A DNA stretch of 29,383 nt from Candidatus Woesearchaeota archaeon. GTDB lineage: Archaea; Nanobdellota; Nanobdellia; Woesearchaeales; SM23-78. Below are positions 8,033 to 14,805 of the stretch, piece by piece; within the stretch, counting starts at the first letter, position 1, and each line of letters starts with the position of its first letter. Location of the stretch: positions 1 to 29,383 of the forward strand of contig JAFGBP010000014.1 in NCBI GenBank assembly GCA_016933095.1. Reading direction: 5' to 3'. The notes beneath the pieces are model-generated. The model made no database searches and was not told where the DNA came from. It worked only from the letters and a program-made list of their open reading frames with translations. A program made the position numbers and the translations under genes.

Positions 8033-8356
8033 TCAAGCCTGCTGCCTGAGGATAAGGTCTTTTCCGTCTATTCTCCATTCAAGTTTTTGGCCTTCTCTTA
8101 GTTTCTCTGCTTCTATTATCGGCTGCGGTATCGTCACGACGTTGCTCTTGCCTACTCTTCTCAGCTTGACTACAAGGAGGTTCTTCTTCCTGGCTCTCAC
8201 GATTTCCAGGGCTCTCTGAGTGTCGACAGGGTGTAAAATCTCCTCTTTACACTTCCTGCATTTCCAACCTCTGAGCTTGAAGCCATTCCATTCTGTCATG
8301 ACTTTCTCCATAGTGCCGCCGCACTCGCATTTCAGTTTAAGTTTATCAAAATCCAT
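8033..8356 (-). CDS. zinc-ribbon plus AbrB/MazE-type DNA-binding protein, probable antitoxin
   Basis: 107 residues. The N-terminal half is a YgiT-type zinc ribbon (C10-x-C12 and C33-x-x-C36). The C-terminal half (about 65-104) is a swapped-hairpin AbrB domain with the hallmark NVVTIPQPIIEAEKLREGQK, then LEWRIDGKDLIL. AbrB domains bind DNA as dimers and repress their own operons. The gene overlaps the end of the upstream ORF by 11 bp, so the two are translationally coupled, toxin-like gene first. The pairing with a small toxin-like protein and a palindromic promoter suggests a type II toxin-antitoxin module. This is inferred from architecture; no activity is known. Confidence 0.75.
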   Translation of the reverse strand: MDFDKLKLKCECGGTMEKVMTEWNGFKLRGWKCRKCKEEILHPVDTQRALEIVRARKKNLLVVKLRRVGKSNVVTIPQPIIEAEKLREGQKLEWRIDGKDLILRQQA

Positions 8357-8630
8357 CTTTCTCCCTCTTCATTTCCTTGAACTTATTGCTCATCGTGAAT
8401 TCTCCCGCATGGATTAGCTTGTAATGCGTACCAGTGTCGACGACAACGACATTTATGACTTTGTTTCCTCGAGATATGCATTTCTCAAGTGTGCCTTTTT
8501 TTCTCTTCCGTATATCAAACCCGGAGTGAAGGATTTTCGGAACATCAATGAGATCAATGCCAATTCTCCCGAGTTCCGTTGCCGCTGTCTTGGTCGCGAA
8601 TACCGGTTTTCCGTTGTATGTGAAGTCCAT
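8346..8630 (-). CDS. small toxin-like protein paired with the AbrB antitoxin (DUF4258-like)
   Basis: A 94-residue basic protein. The central part (TAATELGRIGIDLIDVPKIL, then HSGFDIRKRKKGTLEKC, then NKVINVVVVD...YKLIHAGEF) resembles DUF4258-type proteins, which are often encoded beside YgiT zinc-finger genes. I chose the ATG at 8630, not 8669. The promoter TATA at about 8673-8684 places transcription start near 8652, downstream of 8669, and GGTGGA lies just before the 8630 ATG. It is the first gene of a two-gene operon. The family call is tentative; a MqsR/RelE-like nuclease is an alternative. Confidence 0.55.
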   Translation of the reverse strand: MDFTYNGKPVFATKTAATELGRIGIDLIDVPKILHSGFDIRKRKKGTLEKCISRGNKVINVVVVDTGTHYKLIHAGEFTMSNKFKEMKREKDGF

Positions 8631-8644
8631 GCTTCCACCAAACC

Positions 8645-8680
8645 GATATATCTCTATGAGATATATCATTGAGATATATA
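8645..8680 (-). promoter_or_regulatory. palindromic operator overlapping the TATA box of the TA operon
   Basis: GATATATCTC (8645-8654) and GAGATATATC (8658-8667) form a perfect 10-bp inverted repeat with a 3-bp spacer. A third half-site GAGATATAT follows at 8671-8679 and merges with the minus-strand TATA box (TTTATATA). A dimeric AbrB protein bound here would cover the promoter, as expected for autorepression. Confidence 0.7.
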
Positions 8681-8877
8681 AACTTTTCTCTTATTATAAA
8701 GAACCAACGACAGGTTAAATAGGCTGCGACGACATGTCCAGTGACCTGTGCTTTCTTCCGGAAAAAACGCAATATATTCTATTAACTCTCGTGTTGCACT
8801 TTCCACCACAGAAACATTCTTCCTGACTGCAACGCCTTGACATACAACGCTGCGCTGATGCAGCGGAGGCTGATCCA

Positions 8878-9582
8878 ATGGCAAGGAAAGATGATTTAGA
8901 TAGGATGATTGAGAAGGAGCTGGACATGATGATTGGGGAGCGGATGTCAAAGGAGGACAGGCCAGATGCCTTGTTCCGCCTCGGCATATTCCTAAGCGAG
9001 GTCGGAGACGTCTCCAAGTACATCACCCATGACAGGGAGTTGAACCCCAATGCGAGGCCGCACGGCTCCCGAGAAGACGAGGTCTTGGCTTACGGCCAGG
9101 TGATGGTGCAGCTCTACGGGCTGATGCACGCGAGGGGCATCGGCAGGAAAGAGGCTCTCAAGGCAGGGATGATGAACTGGATGGACGCTGACTGGAGGAC
9201 ACGTAAAGCAGTACAGACAGGCAACCCCGACATGATCTACGGCCTCGCAGTCACCCCTTTCGGCACTGCAGGAAAGGCCTATGTAGTCGATTCCAAGCAC
9301 ACGCTGGAGGGCTACGTCAGATCAAAGGAGCCGCGGATCGTCGTAGTAGAGCATGCCAAGCCAGATATTGCCATGACATTCCCTTACGCCGTGGGTTACA
9401 TAACAGACCAAGGTGGGATCACCTGCCACCTCGCGAACATCATCAGAGGCGGACAGGGAAGCGTAATGAACATGCCGTGCATCGTCGGAACGGGTAACGC
9501 AACGGCGAGGATCAAGCATGGCCAGATGATAAGCATGTATGCCGAAGAGGAAAAAGGAATCGTTGAGCTGAAGGTGAAATGA
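8878..9582 (+). CDS. fusion of a MazG-like helical domain with a PEP-utiliser phosphohistidine domain
   Basis: A 234-residue protein. Residues 1-110 are helical and read like an all-alpha NTP pyrophosphohydrolase (LGIFLSEVGDVSKYI around the E41-x-x-D44 motif, then EDEVLAYGQVMVQLYGLM); the second metal motif looks degenerate (Ala/Tyr where Asp is usual), so this half is tentative. Residues 125-232 are a clear PEP-utilising swivelling domain: TPFGTAGKAYVV, IVVVEHAKPD, then TDQGGITCHLANIIR with H184 at the phospho-acceptor position, then PCIVGTGNA. In PEP synthase and PPDK this domain shuttles phosphate, but here no ATP-grasp or PEP-binding domain is attached. A GGAGG site at 8863-8867 supports the start. 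The next ORF overlaps or follows within 25 bp. Confidence 0.7.
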   Translation: MARKDDLDRMIEKELDMMIGERMSKEDRPDALFRLGIFLSEVGDVSKYITHDRELNPNARPHGSREDEVLAYGQVMVQLYGLMHARGIGRKEALKAGMMNWMDADWRTRKAVQTGNPDMIYGLAVTPFGTAGKAYVVDSKHTLEGYVRSKEPRIVVVEHAKPDIAMTFPYAVGYITDQGGITCHLANIIRGGQGSVMNMPCIVGTGNATARIKHGQMISMYAEEEKGIVELKVK

Positions 9583-9605
9583 GGAGAAGGGAAGGAGCAA
9601 CACAC

Positions 9606-9959
9606 ATGATAAAGAGGGATTGGTCGAATGAGCTCTTCAAGCTCTATGACGGGAGCGTCGGGGATTTCTCGGTGTATTACAGGGACTGCGCAATCCAGAG
9701 GATGCGGGATTGGCCTAATGAGAAGATCGTCCAGTACGCCAATGCCCTGAAAAGGTATGCTCACAGGGAGAAGGACGAGCCCGAGCGCCTGGACAGGGCA
9801 GTCAAGATTGTCCGGGAGAAGTGGCATTACCCTGCTTACAATGAGGGCTTGGAGATCATTGCGCAGATCGAGTTCGGCAGGAAGTTCTCTGGCACGACGC
9901 AGCTCGTGCAGGAGACTAACCTGCTGATAGAGGCTTATCTGGCAGATGATCGCGGGTAG
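9606..9959 (+). CDS. uncharacterised helical partner of the MazG/phosphohistidine fusion
   Basis: A 117-residue soluble protein, rich in charged and aromatic residues and predicted mainly helical (RDWSNELFKLYDG at the start, QVQETNLLIEAYL-like end). I do not recognise a family. Two starts are possible. The ATG at 9579 overlaps the previous stop (ATGA) and would add nine residues. The ATG at 9606 has a strong GGAAGGAG site 8 bp before it and is preferred. Close coupling to the fusion gene suggests a joint function. Confidence 0.55.
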   Translation: MIKRDWSNELFKLYDGSVGDFSVYYRDCAIQRMRDWPNEKIVQYANALKRYAHREKDEPERLDRAVKIVREKWHYPAYNEGLEIIAQIEFGRKFSGTTQLVQETNLLIEAYLADDRG

Positions 9960-10044
9960 CAGCTCAAGGCCTACCAAAAGGGTTATAAGCAAAATCGTGT
10001 TCCCTGAGGGGAATATCATCAAATAAGATGTAAGGTGGTTAGCT

Positions 10045-10308
10045 ATGGGAGATGAACAGAAGGAATTGACAGCGATTTGCCAGGATGCGCATTTTAGGAG
10101 AGTAAGGAGGGGCGAGGTTGTGCTATGCGGTTCGGAACACGGTTCAGGAACTCCAAGTCCTCCACCGATACTCACGGAGAAAGATGTCTGTTGTGCAACG
10201 ACGTTCTTCAGCACAGGCCATTCAAGCCCTGATTGTTATTATACCAAGGAGAAAATGTATGCCTGCCCCTACAGGAAGTGCAAAGAGGAAAGAAAAAAAA
10301 CTAGCTAA
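10045..10308 (+). CDS. small Cys-rich protein, probably metal binding
   Basis: An 87-residue ORF with seven Cys (12, 28, 49, 50, 64, 74, 79) and three His (16, 32, 59). The C-terminal half (CCATTFF, then PDCYY, then YACPYRKCKEE) resembles a small zinc-binding module with a Lys-rich tail. No family is recognised. Support for coding: AAGGTGG before the ATG, and a TATA-like GGTTATAAGC at 9979-9988 at a fitting distance for a short leader. It is not clearly part of the upstream operon. The call as a real gene is moderate. Confidence 0.45.
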   Translation: MGDEQKELTAICQDAHFRRVRRGEVVLCGSEHGSGTPSPPPILTEKDVCCATTFFSTGHSSPDCYYTKEKMYACPYRKCKEERKKTS

Positions 10309-10367
10309 ATTATTCTTATCACAGCGTTGTATTTTTCTTGTCAGAAATACTAAAAAACATTATAAAG

Positions 10368-10497
10368 CCTTGTAGTCTACCCGCAAGGACGGGTGAATTG
10401 AAACAGGCCGCGCTCCGTTCGCTTCCATTATCGTCGATGCGAACGAGTCTAGCCGCAATAGGCTTGAATGACTGAAAACTACGCAAGGCGGCCTTTT
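10368..10497 (+). ncRNA. intergenic structured RNA or two-repeat CRISPR-like element
   Basis: Three hairpins can be drawn: ACCCG/CGGGT (10379-10383 with 10390-10394, 6-nt loop); CGTTCGC/GCGAACG (10416-10422 with 10439-10445); AGCC/GGCT (10451-10454 with 10461-10464, 6-nt loop). Two long-range stems are also possible. AGGCCGC (10405-10411) pairs with GCGGCCT (10488-10494), followed by TTTT. CCTTGTAGT (10368-10376) pairs with ACTAC and AAGG (10478-10488). The 13-mer AGTCTACCCGCAA at 10374 recurs as AGTCTAGCCGCAA at 10446, each copy followed by a hairpin, TGAAT and TGAAA. The first unit, ending GAATTGAAAC, looks like a type I CRISPR repeat, and the period of 72 bp would suit repeat plus spacer. 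No known RNA class matched by eye. Confidence 0.5.
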
Positions 10498-10520
10498 CAT
10501 AGAAGCAAAGGAAAAGAAAG

Positions 10521-11369
10521 ATGGTACTGACAAAAGAGCTCCAGAAGAAGATACTTGATTTCGTGTTCAACAAGCCGCGCACAATCCAGGAGATAAGCCA
10601 CCTTATAGGCAAGAACTGGAGGACGGCCGACACATACGTCGAGAAGATAAGCCAGGAGACCGGTCTCATCAACGGCAGGACCTTCAGGGGAGGCACGAGG
10701 GGTGCCCTGAAGATCGTGTTCTGGAACAACACAGAGAAGATAAACTCGAGCCAGTTCCAGGAGCGCCTGTTCAAGCAGATAGAGCATGCCAGGAGGCAGG
10801 AAGACTTCAGCCCCCTTGACATCTACCAGTACATCGACAAGGATAAGAAGCGCGCGTTCTCAGAGGTCGTGGTTGACGAGAAGCTCTCTAAGACCCAGGA
10901 CATCGTAGGGTTATTCGCGAGGGCCGAGAGGCAGATACTCTACTTCTCGGGCAACATGAGCTTCCTGGAGATGAAGGAGAAGAAGAAGAACATCCTGGAA
11001 ATAATCGAGGAGGCAGCCAAGAGAGGGGTCTCGATAAAGGTCCTTGCCAGGATCGACATCGCATCCTTGGATAATTTCCGCAAGATGATGGAGATCAACC
11101 ACAAGATCGGCCGGGAAGCCATAGAGATAAGGCACGCAGTCCAGCCGCTCAGGGGATTCATAATCGACGACAAGGAAGTCAGGCTCAAAGAGGAGAAGAA
11201 CCCTGAGAAGTACAAGAAGGGCGAGCTCAAGGCCAAGACCAGGCTCTTCTACGAGATCTACGACCCGGAATGGGTGGTCTGGATCCAAAAGGTTTTCTGG
11301 AACCTATTCAGGACCAGCATCGACGCCAAGATAAGGGTCAAGGACCTTGAGATGATAAAGAAGCTTTAA
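10521..11369 (+). CDS. HTH regulator with PLD/TrmB-like C-terminal domain
   Basis: A 282-residue protein. Residues 5-65 form a winged helix (KELQKKILDFVFNKPRTIQE, then ISHLIGKNWRTADTYVEKIS). After a linker, residues 125-225 (ARAERQILYFSG, IIEEAAKRGVSIKVLARID, IRHAVQPLRGFIIDDKEVRL) resemble the phospholipase-D-like sensor of TrmB-type transcription factors, without a catalytic HKD motif that I can see. The C-terminus (YEIYDPEWVVWIQKVFWNLF) matches the end of that domain. It is probably a transcriptional regulator responding to a small ligand. The gene begins 24 bp after the structured element at 10368-10497, which may lie in its leader. The Shine-Dalgarno site is weak (AAGGAAAAG). Confidence 0.72.
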   Translation: MVLTKELQKKILDFVFNKPRTIQEISHLIGKNWRTADTYVEKISQETGLINGRTFRGGTRGALKIVFWNNTEKINSSQFQERLFKQIEHARRQEDFSPLDIYQYIDKDKKRAFSEVVVDEKLSKTQDIVGLFARAERQILYFSGNMSFLEMKEKKKNILEIIEEAAKRGVSIKVLARIDIASLDNFRKMMEINHKIGREAIEIRHAVQPLRGFIIDDKEVRLKEEKNPEKYKKGELKAKTRLFYEIYDPEWVVWIQKVFWNLFRTSIDAKIRVKDLEMIKKL

Positions 11370-11371
11370 AT
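11364..11371 (+). promoter_or_regulatory. TATA box deciding the start of the small helical gene
   Basis: CTTTAAAT overlaps the stop of the HTH gene and is centred 27 bp before the ATG at 11395, favouring this ATG over the one at 11374 and a leaderless mRNA. Confidence 0.5.
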
Positions 11372-11394
11372 ACATGGTCGCATTTCCGCAAATC

Positions 11395-11697
11395 ATGACG
11401 TGGAGCGAAACCAAGCAGGCAAACACCCCTTTAGAGAGTCTGGACGAAGCGCTCAGCCAAATCAGGTCAGACGAACGCACCAAAGTCATGCAAGCCCTGG
11501 AGAAGATCGTATCCGACGTGCATTCTTATGTCAGCGTCATCGATGACAATCTCAAAGCCGTCAAAACCTCAGAAAAGAAAGAAGGACCAGAGCCTACTCC
11601 AAACCTGTCAGCAGCGCAGAACTATACCAAGATCCTGAAAAGAGAGGTCTCCAAGGTCCACCGCTACCTCCTGGATAGGATACTGCACTATGACTGA
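11395..11697 (+). CDS. small helical protein of unknown function
   Basis: 100 residues from the preferred ATG at 11395; an alternative ATG at 11374 adds seven. The sequence is helical with heptad-like stretches (LESLDEALSQIRSDERTKVM, then ALEKIVSDVHSYVSVIDD), a Pro/Glu-rich middle and a second helix near the C-terminus. There is no signal peptide, membrane segment or Cys. It is not recognised. It starts 25 bp after the HTH gene stop, so read-through from that gene is also possible. Confidence 0.5.
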   Translation: MTWSETKQANTPLESLDEALSQIRSDERTKVMQALEKIVSDVHSYVSVIDDNLKAVKTSEKKEGPEPTPNLSAAQNYTKILKREVSKVHRYLLDRILHYD

Positions 11698-11727
11698 AGA
11701 GGACTACGCTCATTATTCTCAAAAAGC

Positions 11728-11737
11728 TTTATAAAAC
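11728..11737 (+). promoter_or_regulatory. TATA box of the tRNA-Val gene
   Basis: TTTATAAAAC is centred about 26 bp before 11758, a few bases before the first tRNA base at 11762. The spacing is that of an archaeal tRNA promoter. Confidence 0.65.
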
Positions 11738-11761
11738 GCTCATCATTCTTTCAGGCCAAAA

Positions 11762-11880
11762 GGGCCCTTGGTCTAGTGGCTACTCAGAAGAGCAAGCTCT
11801 TGGAGCCTGCATCTCTTCGAGCTGCAGATGACATCACCTTCACACGGTGGGGGTCGCCGGTTCGAATCCGGCAGGGCCCA
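11762..11880 (+). tRNA. tRNA-Val(CAC) with a 46-nt insert in the D-loop
   Basis: Acceptor stem GGGCCCT (11762-11768) with AGGGCCC (11873-11879) and discriminator A at 11880; no CCA is encoded. Anticodon stem TCACC/GGTGG (11834-11838 with 11846-11850) with loop TTCACAC, giving anticodon CAC at 11841-11843. T-arm GCCGG/CCGGC with loop TTCGAAT (11856-11872). The D-stem GTC (11771-11773)/GAC (11830-11832) closes only if 46 nt (about 11783-11828) are left out, which gives the usual AGTGGCTA loop. The insert can fold as two hairpins, AAGAG/CTCTT and CTGCA/TGCAG. A bulge-helix-bulge at the junctions is only partly formed (TCA with TGA), and the ends can slide by one base because of a repeated A. Confidence 0.85.
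11783..11828 (+). other. putative non-canonical tRNA intron
   Basis: The insert in the D-loop of tRNA-Val(CAC), bounded by AGTGGCTA and TGACATC. Archaeal tRNA introns outside position 37/38 are known and need an endonuclease of broad specificity. The endonuclease gene is not in this window. Confidence 0.6.
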
Positions 11881-11931
11881 TCCCATTTCAATAAAATTTT
11901 GGCTTCACAGTCCTGTGAGGAGGGGTTAGCG

Positions 11932-12609
11932 ATGAAACTTAAGGATATAATTGCGCTTCAAGAAGAAGTAGAAAGATTTGTGGCTGAGAAGAGAGTACAG
12001 ATGGAAGCCATCGTCAACGATGACATAGATTCTCAGGTTATCTCTACAGTCTCTGCATTCGAATGTATGATCGACTGTGAAGTTCTGAAGGAACGCGGCA
12101 TAAAAGTGGTTTACGCAAGCTCTCCCATCACAACCGGGCTTCTCATGTACATGGAGATGGAGCGGCACGGAGTCCATAGCTTGGAGGAGCTAAAGGTCCT
12201 CAAACCTGACTTCATGAAAGACCTGATGGCACGAAACATCGAGGACGGAAAGCAGTTTGGACGCGAGATATTAAGCCACAAGTACCCGCTCATAATCGTC
12301 CCGGGAAGCTTTTACAATCACAACTTCACCCAACAGCACTACATGGGCGTGTGGGAGCCGATTGTCCGTGAAAAATCCGACATCGTGGCCTTCAACACAA
12401 ACTTCCATTACTCAAATGGATGCGTCCAGGAGTTTTTCATATCACTCCATGCAGGCAAAGAGATGAGGAGCAGGGATGGATTCAAAGTGCTCAATCCTAA
12501 GGAAGAGTTCTCCAAGATCGAGAGGGCAATGACGCACGTATGCCACATCACGGGGAGCACTCCGGCAGAGCTGCATAATTGGTACCAGAAGATCAAAGGG
12601 ATTTTGTAG
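11932..12609 (+). CDS. nucleoside 2-deoxyribosyltransferase-like (Rossmann-type) protein
   Basis: A 225-residue soluble protein. After an N-terminal helical part, residues 58-75 (IKVVYASSPITTGLLMYM) look like the first strand and loop of the nucleoside 2-deoxyribosyltransferase / DUF4406 fold. Residues 138-172 (MGVWEPIVREKSDIVAFNTN, then FHYSNGCVQEFFISLHAGK) match the fold's later part, where a Glu in an SxGxxxE-like motif acts in N-glycosidic bond chemistry. A SIR2/TIR-like NAD hydrolase fold is another option. A longer frame runs from 11776 through the tRNA; the ATG at 11932 with AGGAGGGG 8 bp before it is the real start. The gene may be cotranscribed with the tRNA. Confidence 0.5.
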   Translation: MKLKDIIALQEEVERFVAEKRVQMEAIVNDDIDSQVISTVSAFECMIDCEVLKERGIKVVYASSPITTGLLMYMEMERHGVHSLEELKVLKPDFMKDLMARNIEDGKQFGREILSHKYPLIIVPGSFYNHNFTQQHYMGVWEPIVREKSDIVAFNTNFHYSNGCVQEFFISLHAGKEMRSRDGFKVLNPKEEFSKIERAMTHVCHITGSTPAELHNWYQKIKGIL

Positions 12610-12621
12610 GGTAAGAAGCAT

Positions 12622-13038
12622 TCACTTGTGTTTCTTCGAAGGCCGCTCTTCAAGAGCAATCCTGACAAGCGCGTTTGTCGGGAAGTAGAGCTTCTTGTCA
12701 TCTGCATAGACTATCCTTACAGCGTCTTCGCCTAGTGCTACCTTGGCATCTTCTAGGTATCGGCCTAGCGTTGCAGGGCTATCGACGAATCCAGGGACGG
12801 AATCTTCAGGGTCGCCGTTGTACCTTTGCATATACGCTGGATAATCCGTCCCGCAGATTGACTTCAGCCTCTTCGCGAGGAAGAAGAAGCGGTCGAGCAC
12901 CCGTAACACTTCTGGGTTCGCAAGACTTGGTAACTTCTTCTCGAGCCCCGAGTAGGACGTCAGGTCATACTTTTCAGTCTGGACTCTTGCGACGTCGTCG
13001 ATGTAGAACCATCTGGTCCTGTATCTTTCAGCGAGCAT
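12622..13038 (-). CDS. protein of unknown function
   Basis: A 138-residue soluble protein, Tyr- and Arg-rich at the N-terminus (AERYRTRWFYIDDVARVQTE), with a Lys-rich C-terminal end (RIALEERPSKKHK). No signal peptide or family is recognised. A GGGGG purine run lies about 8 bp before the ATG. It lies 50 bp after the CYTH gene on the same strand and converges with the deoxyribosyltransferase-like gene, so it is probably cotranscribed with the CYTH gene. Confidence 0.5.
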   Translation of the reverse strand: MLAERYRTRWFYIDDVARVQTEKYDLTSYSGLEKKLPSLANPEVLRVLDRFFFLAKRLKSICGTDYPAYMQRYNGDPEDSVPGFVDSPATLGRYLEDAKVALGEDAVRIVYADDKKLYFPTNALVRIALEERPSKKHK

Positions 13039-13088
13039 ATGAACAAGCCCCCGTCCTGGTATTACTTCTTTTAGAATGCTTCGTGTTC

Positions 13089-13601
13089 TCAGTCCTTCTT
13101 GTAATGCCTTAGGAGCTGCCTGCCGCTCCAGGGCTTCGAGTCTTTCATATGAAACCCGATCTTCTCGACTGCTTTCTTCAAAGTCTCAATGCTCGAGGTC
13201 TCTATCTCTATGTAAGCAGGGATGCCGTCGTACTCGTCAATCTCGTACTGCGCGCCGTCGAGACGGTAAGAGATCCGATGCTTTGGATGCCTCACGACTT
13301 CCACCATGCCGAGCTTAAGGAGTATCTTCTTCATGATCTCGAAGTCATCCACGTTCAGCTCAGTCTCCTCTGCCACCTTGGCTTCAGGATAATTCTTCTT
13401 CTGCTTGAAAGCGAGCTCTGTCTCGTCCCCTTTCTTCCGGAGTCTTAGTATCTGGTCTTTGGCCCGTAGAGGATCTCCAGGATAATCAAAGAATGAAGGG
13501 ATTATCTCTCCTTCAAATACTTTCTCGGCTCCTAATGCCTCGAGTTTTGCTATCACTGCCTTCTTGTCTATGTCTAAGAATTTCACTTCTACTTCTTCCA
13601 T
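13089..13601 (-). CDS. CYTH-domain protein (class IV adenylate cyclase CyaB / triphosphatase type)
   Basis: A 170-residue beta-tunnel protein. The signature ExExK is E3-E5-K7 in MEEVEVKFL. Further charged strands typical of the triphosphate tunnel follow: ILRLRKKGDETELAFKQKK, VAEETELNVDDFE, HRISYRLDGAQYEIDEYDG and YIEIETSS. CYTH enzymes hydrolyse triphosphates (tripolyphosphate, ThTP) or cyclise ATP; archaeal single-domain members are usually annotated CyaB, but their activity is rarely known. The length is normal. A minus-strand TATA-like TTTATATT about 33 bp before the ATG suggests a very short leader. Confidence 0.83.
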   Translation of the reverse strand: MEEVEVKFLDIDKKAVIAKLEALGAEKVFEGEIIPSFFDYPGDPLRAKDQILRLRKKGDETELAFKQKKNYPEAKVAEETELNVDDFEIMKKILLKLGMVEVVRHPKHRISYRLDGAQYEIDEYDGIPAYIEIETSSIETLKKAVEKIGFHMKDSKPWSGRQLLRHYKKD

Positions 13602-13713
13602 GTGTAATACTTGGATAATGAGTTCTAGAATATAAACCTATGCCTCCAGAAACGGAAATATTCCGTAAGAAATGATTGGTAAGCGGGTTTTGTGGCCTTA
13701 GGTAGCCTCAGCC

Positions 13714-14775
13714 TTACTCGTTCACAGTCAGCCTCTTGGCGTGAGGGCTTGCCTGCCAGAGCTGCTGGCCTTGGTACTTGCCGGCCTTCTCGATGCCTTT
13801 CTTCTTCTTGAGAGCGGCTAGTGTTCCCTGGATCGTCTTCTTTCCCAGGCCGAATGCCTTTGCCAAGTCTGCAGTTGTCTTTGGTCCCTTGACAAGGGTG
13901 GATATTATAGACCTCTCTGTCTTGTTGAACCTGCTGTTGAACTCCTCTAATCCGCGAGCCTTCTCTTCGGGCGAGAGGAAGACGTATGAGTCTGTGTTGA
14001 CCTTGTTGGCCCTCAAAATATCCCTAGCGCCGTAATAGTTGATCAGGTAGCCCCTGTTCGTGAGTATCGGGTTGTGCTCGCCGAACTTCCTATGGTGAAA
14101 GTCGAACAATATGTCTGTGTACTCAAGCAGGCGTCTTGGGTTGCCGTCGGCGCAGGCCACCAGGAGGTTAAGGGTCTCGTTGTGCAGCCTGTTGTAGTAG
14201 TTGCCGTTCTTGTTCTCAAGCCTTAGCCTTAGGATCTCCTTCATCTCAGAGTCGTCCATGGTGGGCAGGCCTATCATCCGATTGCCAAGGCGCTCCTTGA
14301 AGGCAGGAGTCACGTTCTTAAGCTGCTTTGAGATCTGGGCGAAAACGATTGCCTTGATCTTCTGCTCTTCAGGATTCTCCCACTTCGCCCTTGCCTCCAA
14401 GACGAGGTTGGGGCTCGTCGCCTGGAACTCGTCGATTATCAGGACGACAGGCTTTGAAGGGGCTTTTCTCAGGCGTATCTTGTCGATAAGCGTCCTTGAG
14501 TCCTTTATGGCCTCGTCGATGTCAAAAGTGAGCGGGATCTCCTGGGCATCTACGTATATGAAAGAATAACCCCTCAGCTTCCGCTGGATCTTCATGAGCA
14601 TGGATGACTTCCCGCTGCCTGTCAGCCCGTTCAGGAAGCATATCTCTCCTTTCAATATGTGGTTTATTACGGTCTCTTCCTGGCGGTCAAGGCCTATCAG
14701 TTTGGGATTAGGCCGCAAGTCCAGAGGGTTATTCTTGAACCCTAGCTGTGCATACCACGTGTTTGCAATTTTCAT
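13714..14775 (-). CDS. AAA ATPase with C-terminal winged helix (Orc1/Cdc6- or ExeA-like)
   Basis: A 353-residue STAND/AAA-type ATPase. Order: an N-terminal WYAQLGFKNNPLDLRPNP segment similar to ExeA-like ATPases, Walker A GLTGSGKS (50-57), Walker B VVLIIDEF (110-117), a lid region with DGNPRRLLEYTDILFDFHH, and a C-terminal winged helix (RSIISTLVKGPKTTADLAKA, then FGLGKKTIQGTLAAL). It could be an origin-recognition relative or a defence/mobile-element ATPase. The ATG at 14775 is chosen over 14799: the TATA box at 14806-14813 would place transcription start near 14783, after the upstream ATG. It is divergent from the PRC-barrel gene, with the promoters about 60 bp apart. Confidence 0.72.
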   Translation of the reverse strand: MKIANTWYAQLGFKNNPLDLRPNPKLIGLDRQEETVINHILKGEICFLNGLTGSGKSSMLMKIQRKLRGYSFIYVDAQEIPLTFDIDEAIKDSRTLIDKIRLRKAPSKPVVLIIDEFQATSPNLVLEARAKWENPEEQKIKAIVFAQISKQLKNVTPAFKERLGNRMIGLPTMDDSEMKEILRLRLENKNGNYYNRLHNETLNLLVACADGNPRRLLEYTDILFDFHHRKFGEHNPILTNRGYLINYYGARDILRANKVNTDSYVFLSPEEKARGLEEFNSRFNKTERSIISTLVKGPKTTADLAKAFGLGKKTIQGTLAALKKKKGIEKAGKYQGQQLWQASPHAKRLTVNE

Positions 14776-14805
14776 CGTCGTAGGAACTACATTTTTCATA
14801 ACTCG

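Noticed and set aside
8312..8330. GTGCCGCC sequence similar to the inner part of the TIR ends.
   Set aside because: It lies in the zinc-ribbon coding sequence and shows no further match to the element.
9396..10214. 272-residue minus-strand ORF opposite the fusion gene and its partner.
   Set aside because: It lies opposite two better-supported genes with clear domain or ribosome-site evidence, is low in recognisable structure, and has no promoter in place.
10372..10479. A complete CRISPR array.
   Set aside because: Only two diverged repeats, one possible spacer and no cas genes in the window; kept as a structured or CRISPR-like element rather than an array.
11776..11931. N-terminal extension of the deoxyribosyltransferase-like ORF.
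   Set aside because: It runs through the tRNA gene; a strong ribosome site points to the ATG at 11932.
12675..13112. 145-residue plus-strand ORF opposite the orphan gene at 12622-13038.
   Set aside because: Ser/Arg/Leu-rich composition of an antisense shadow, no ribosome site and no promoter.
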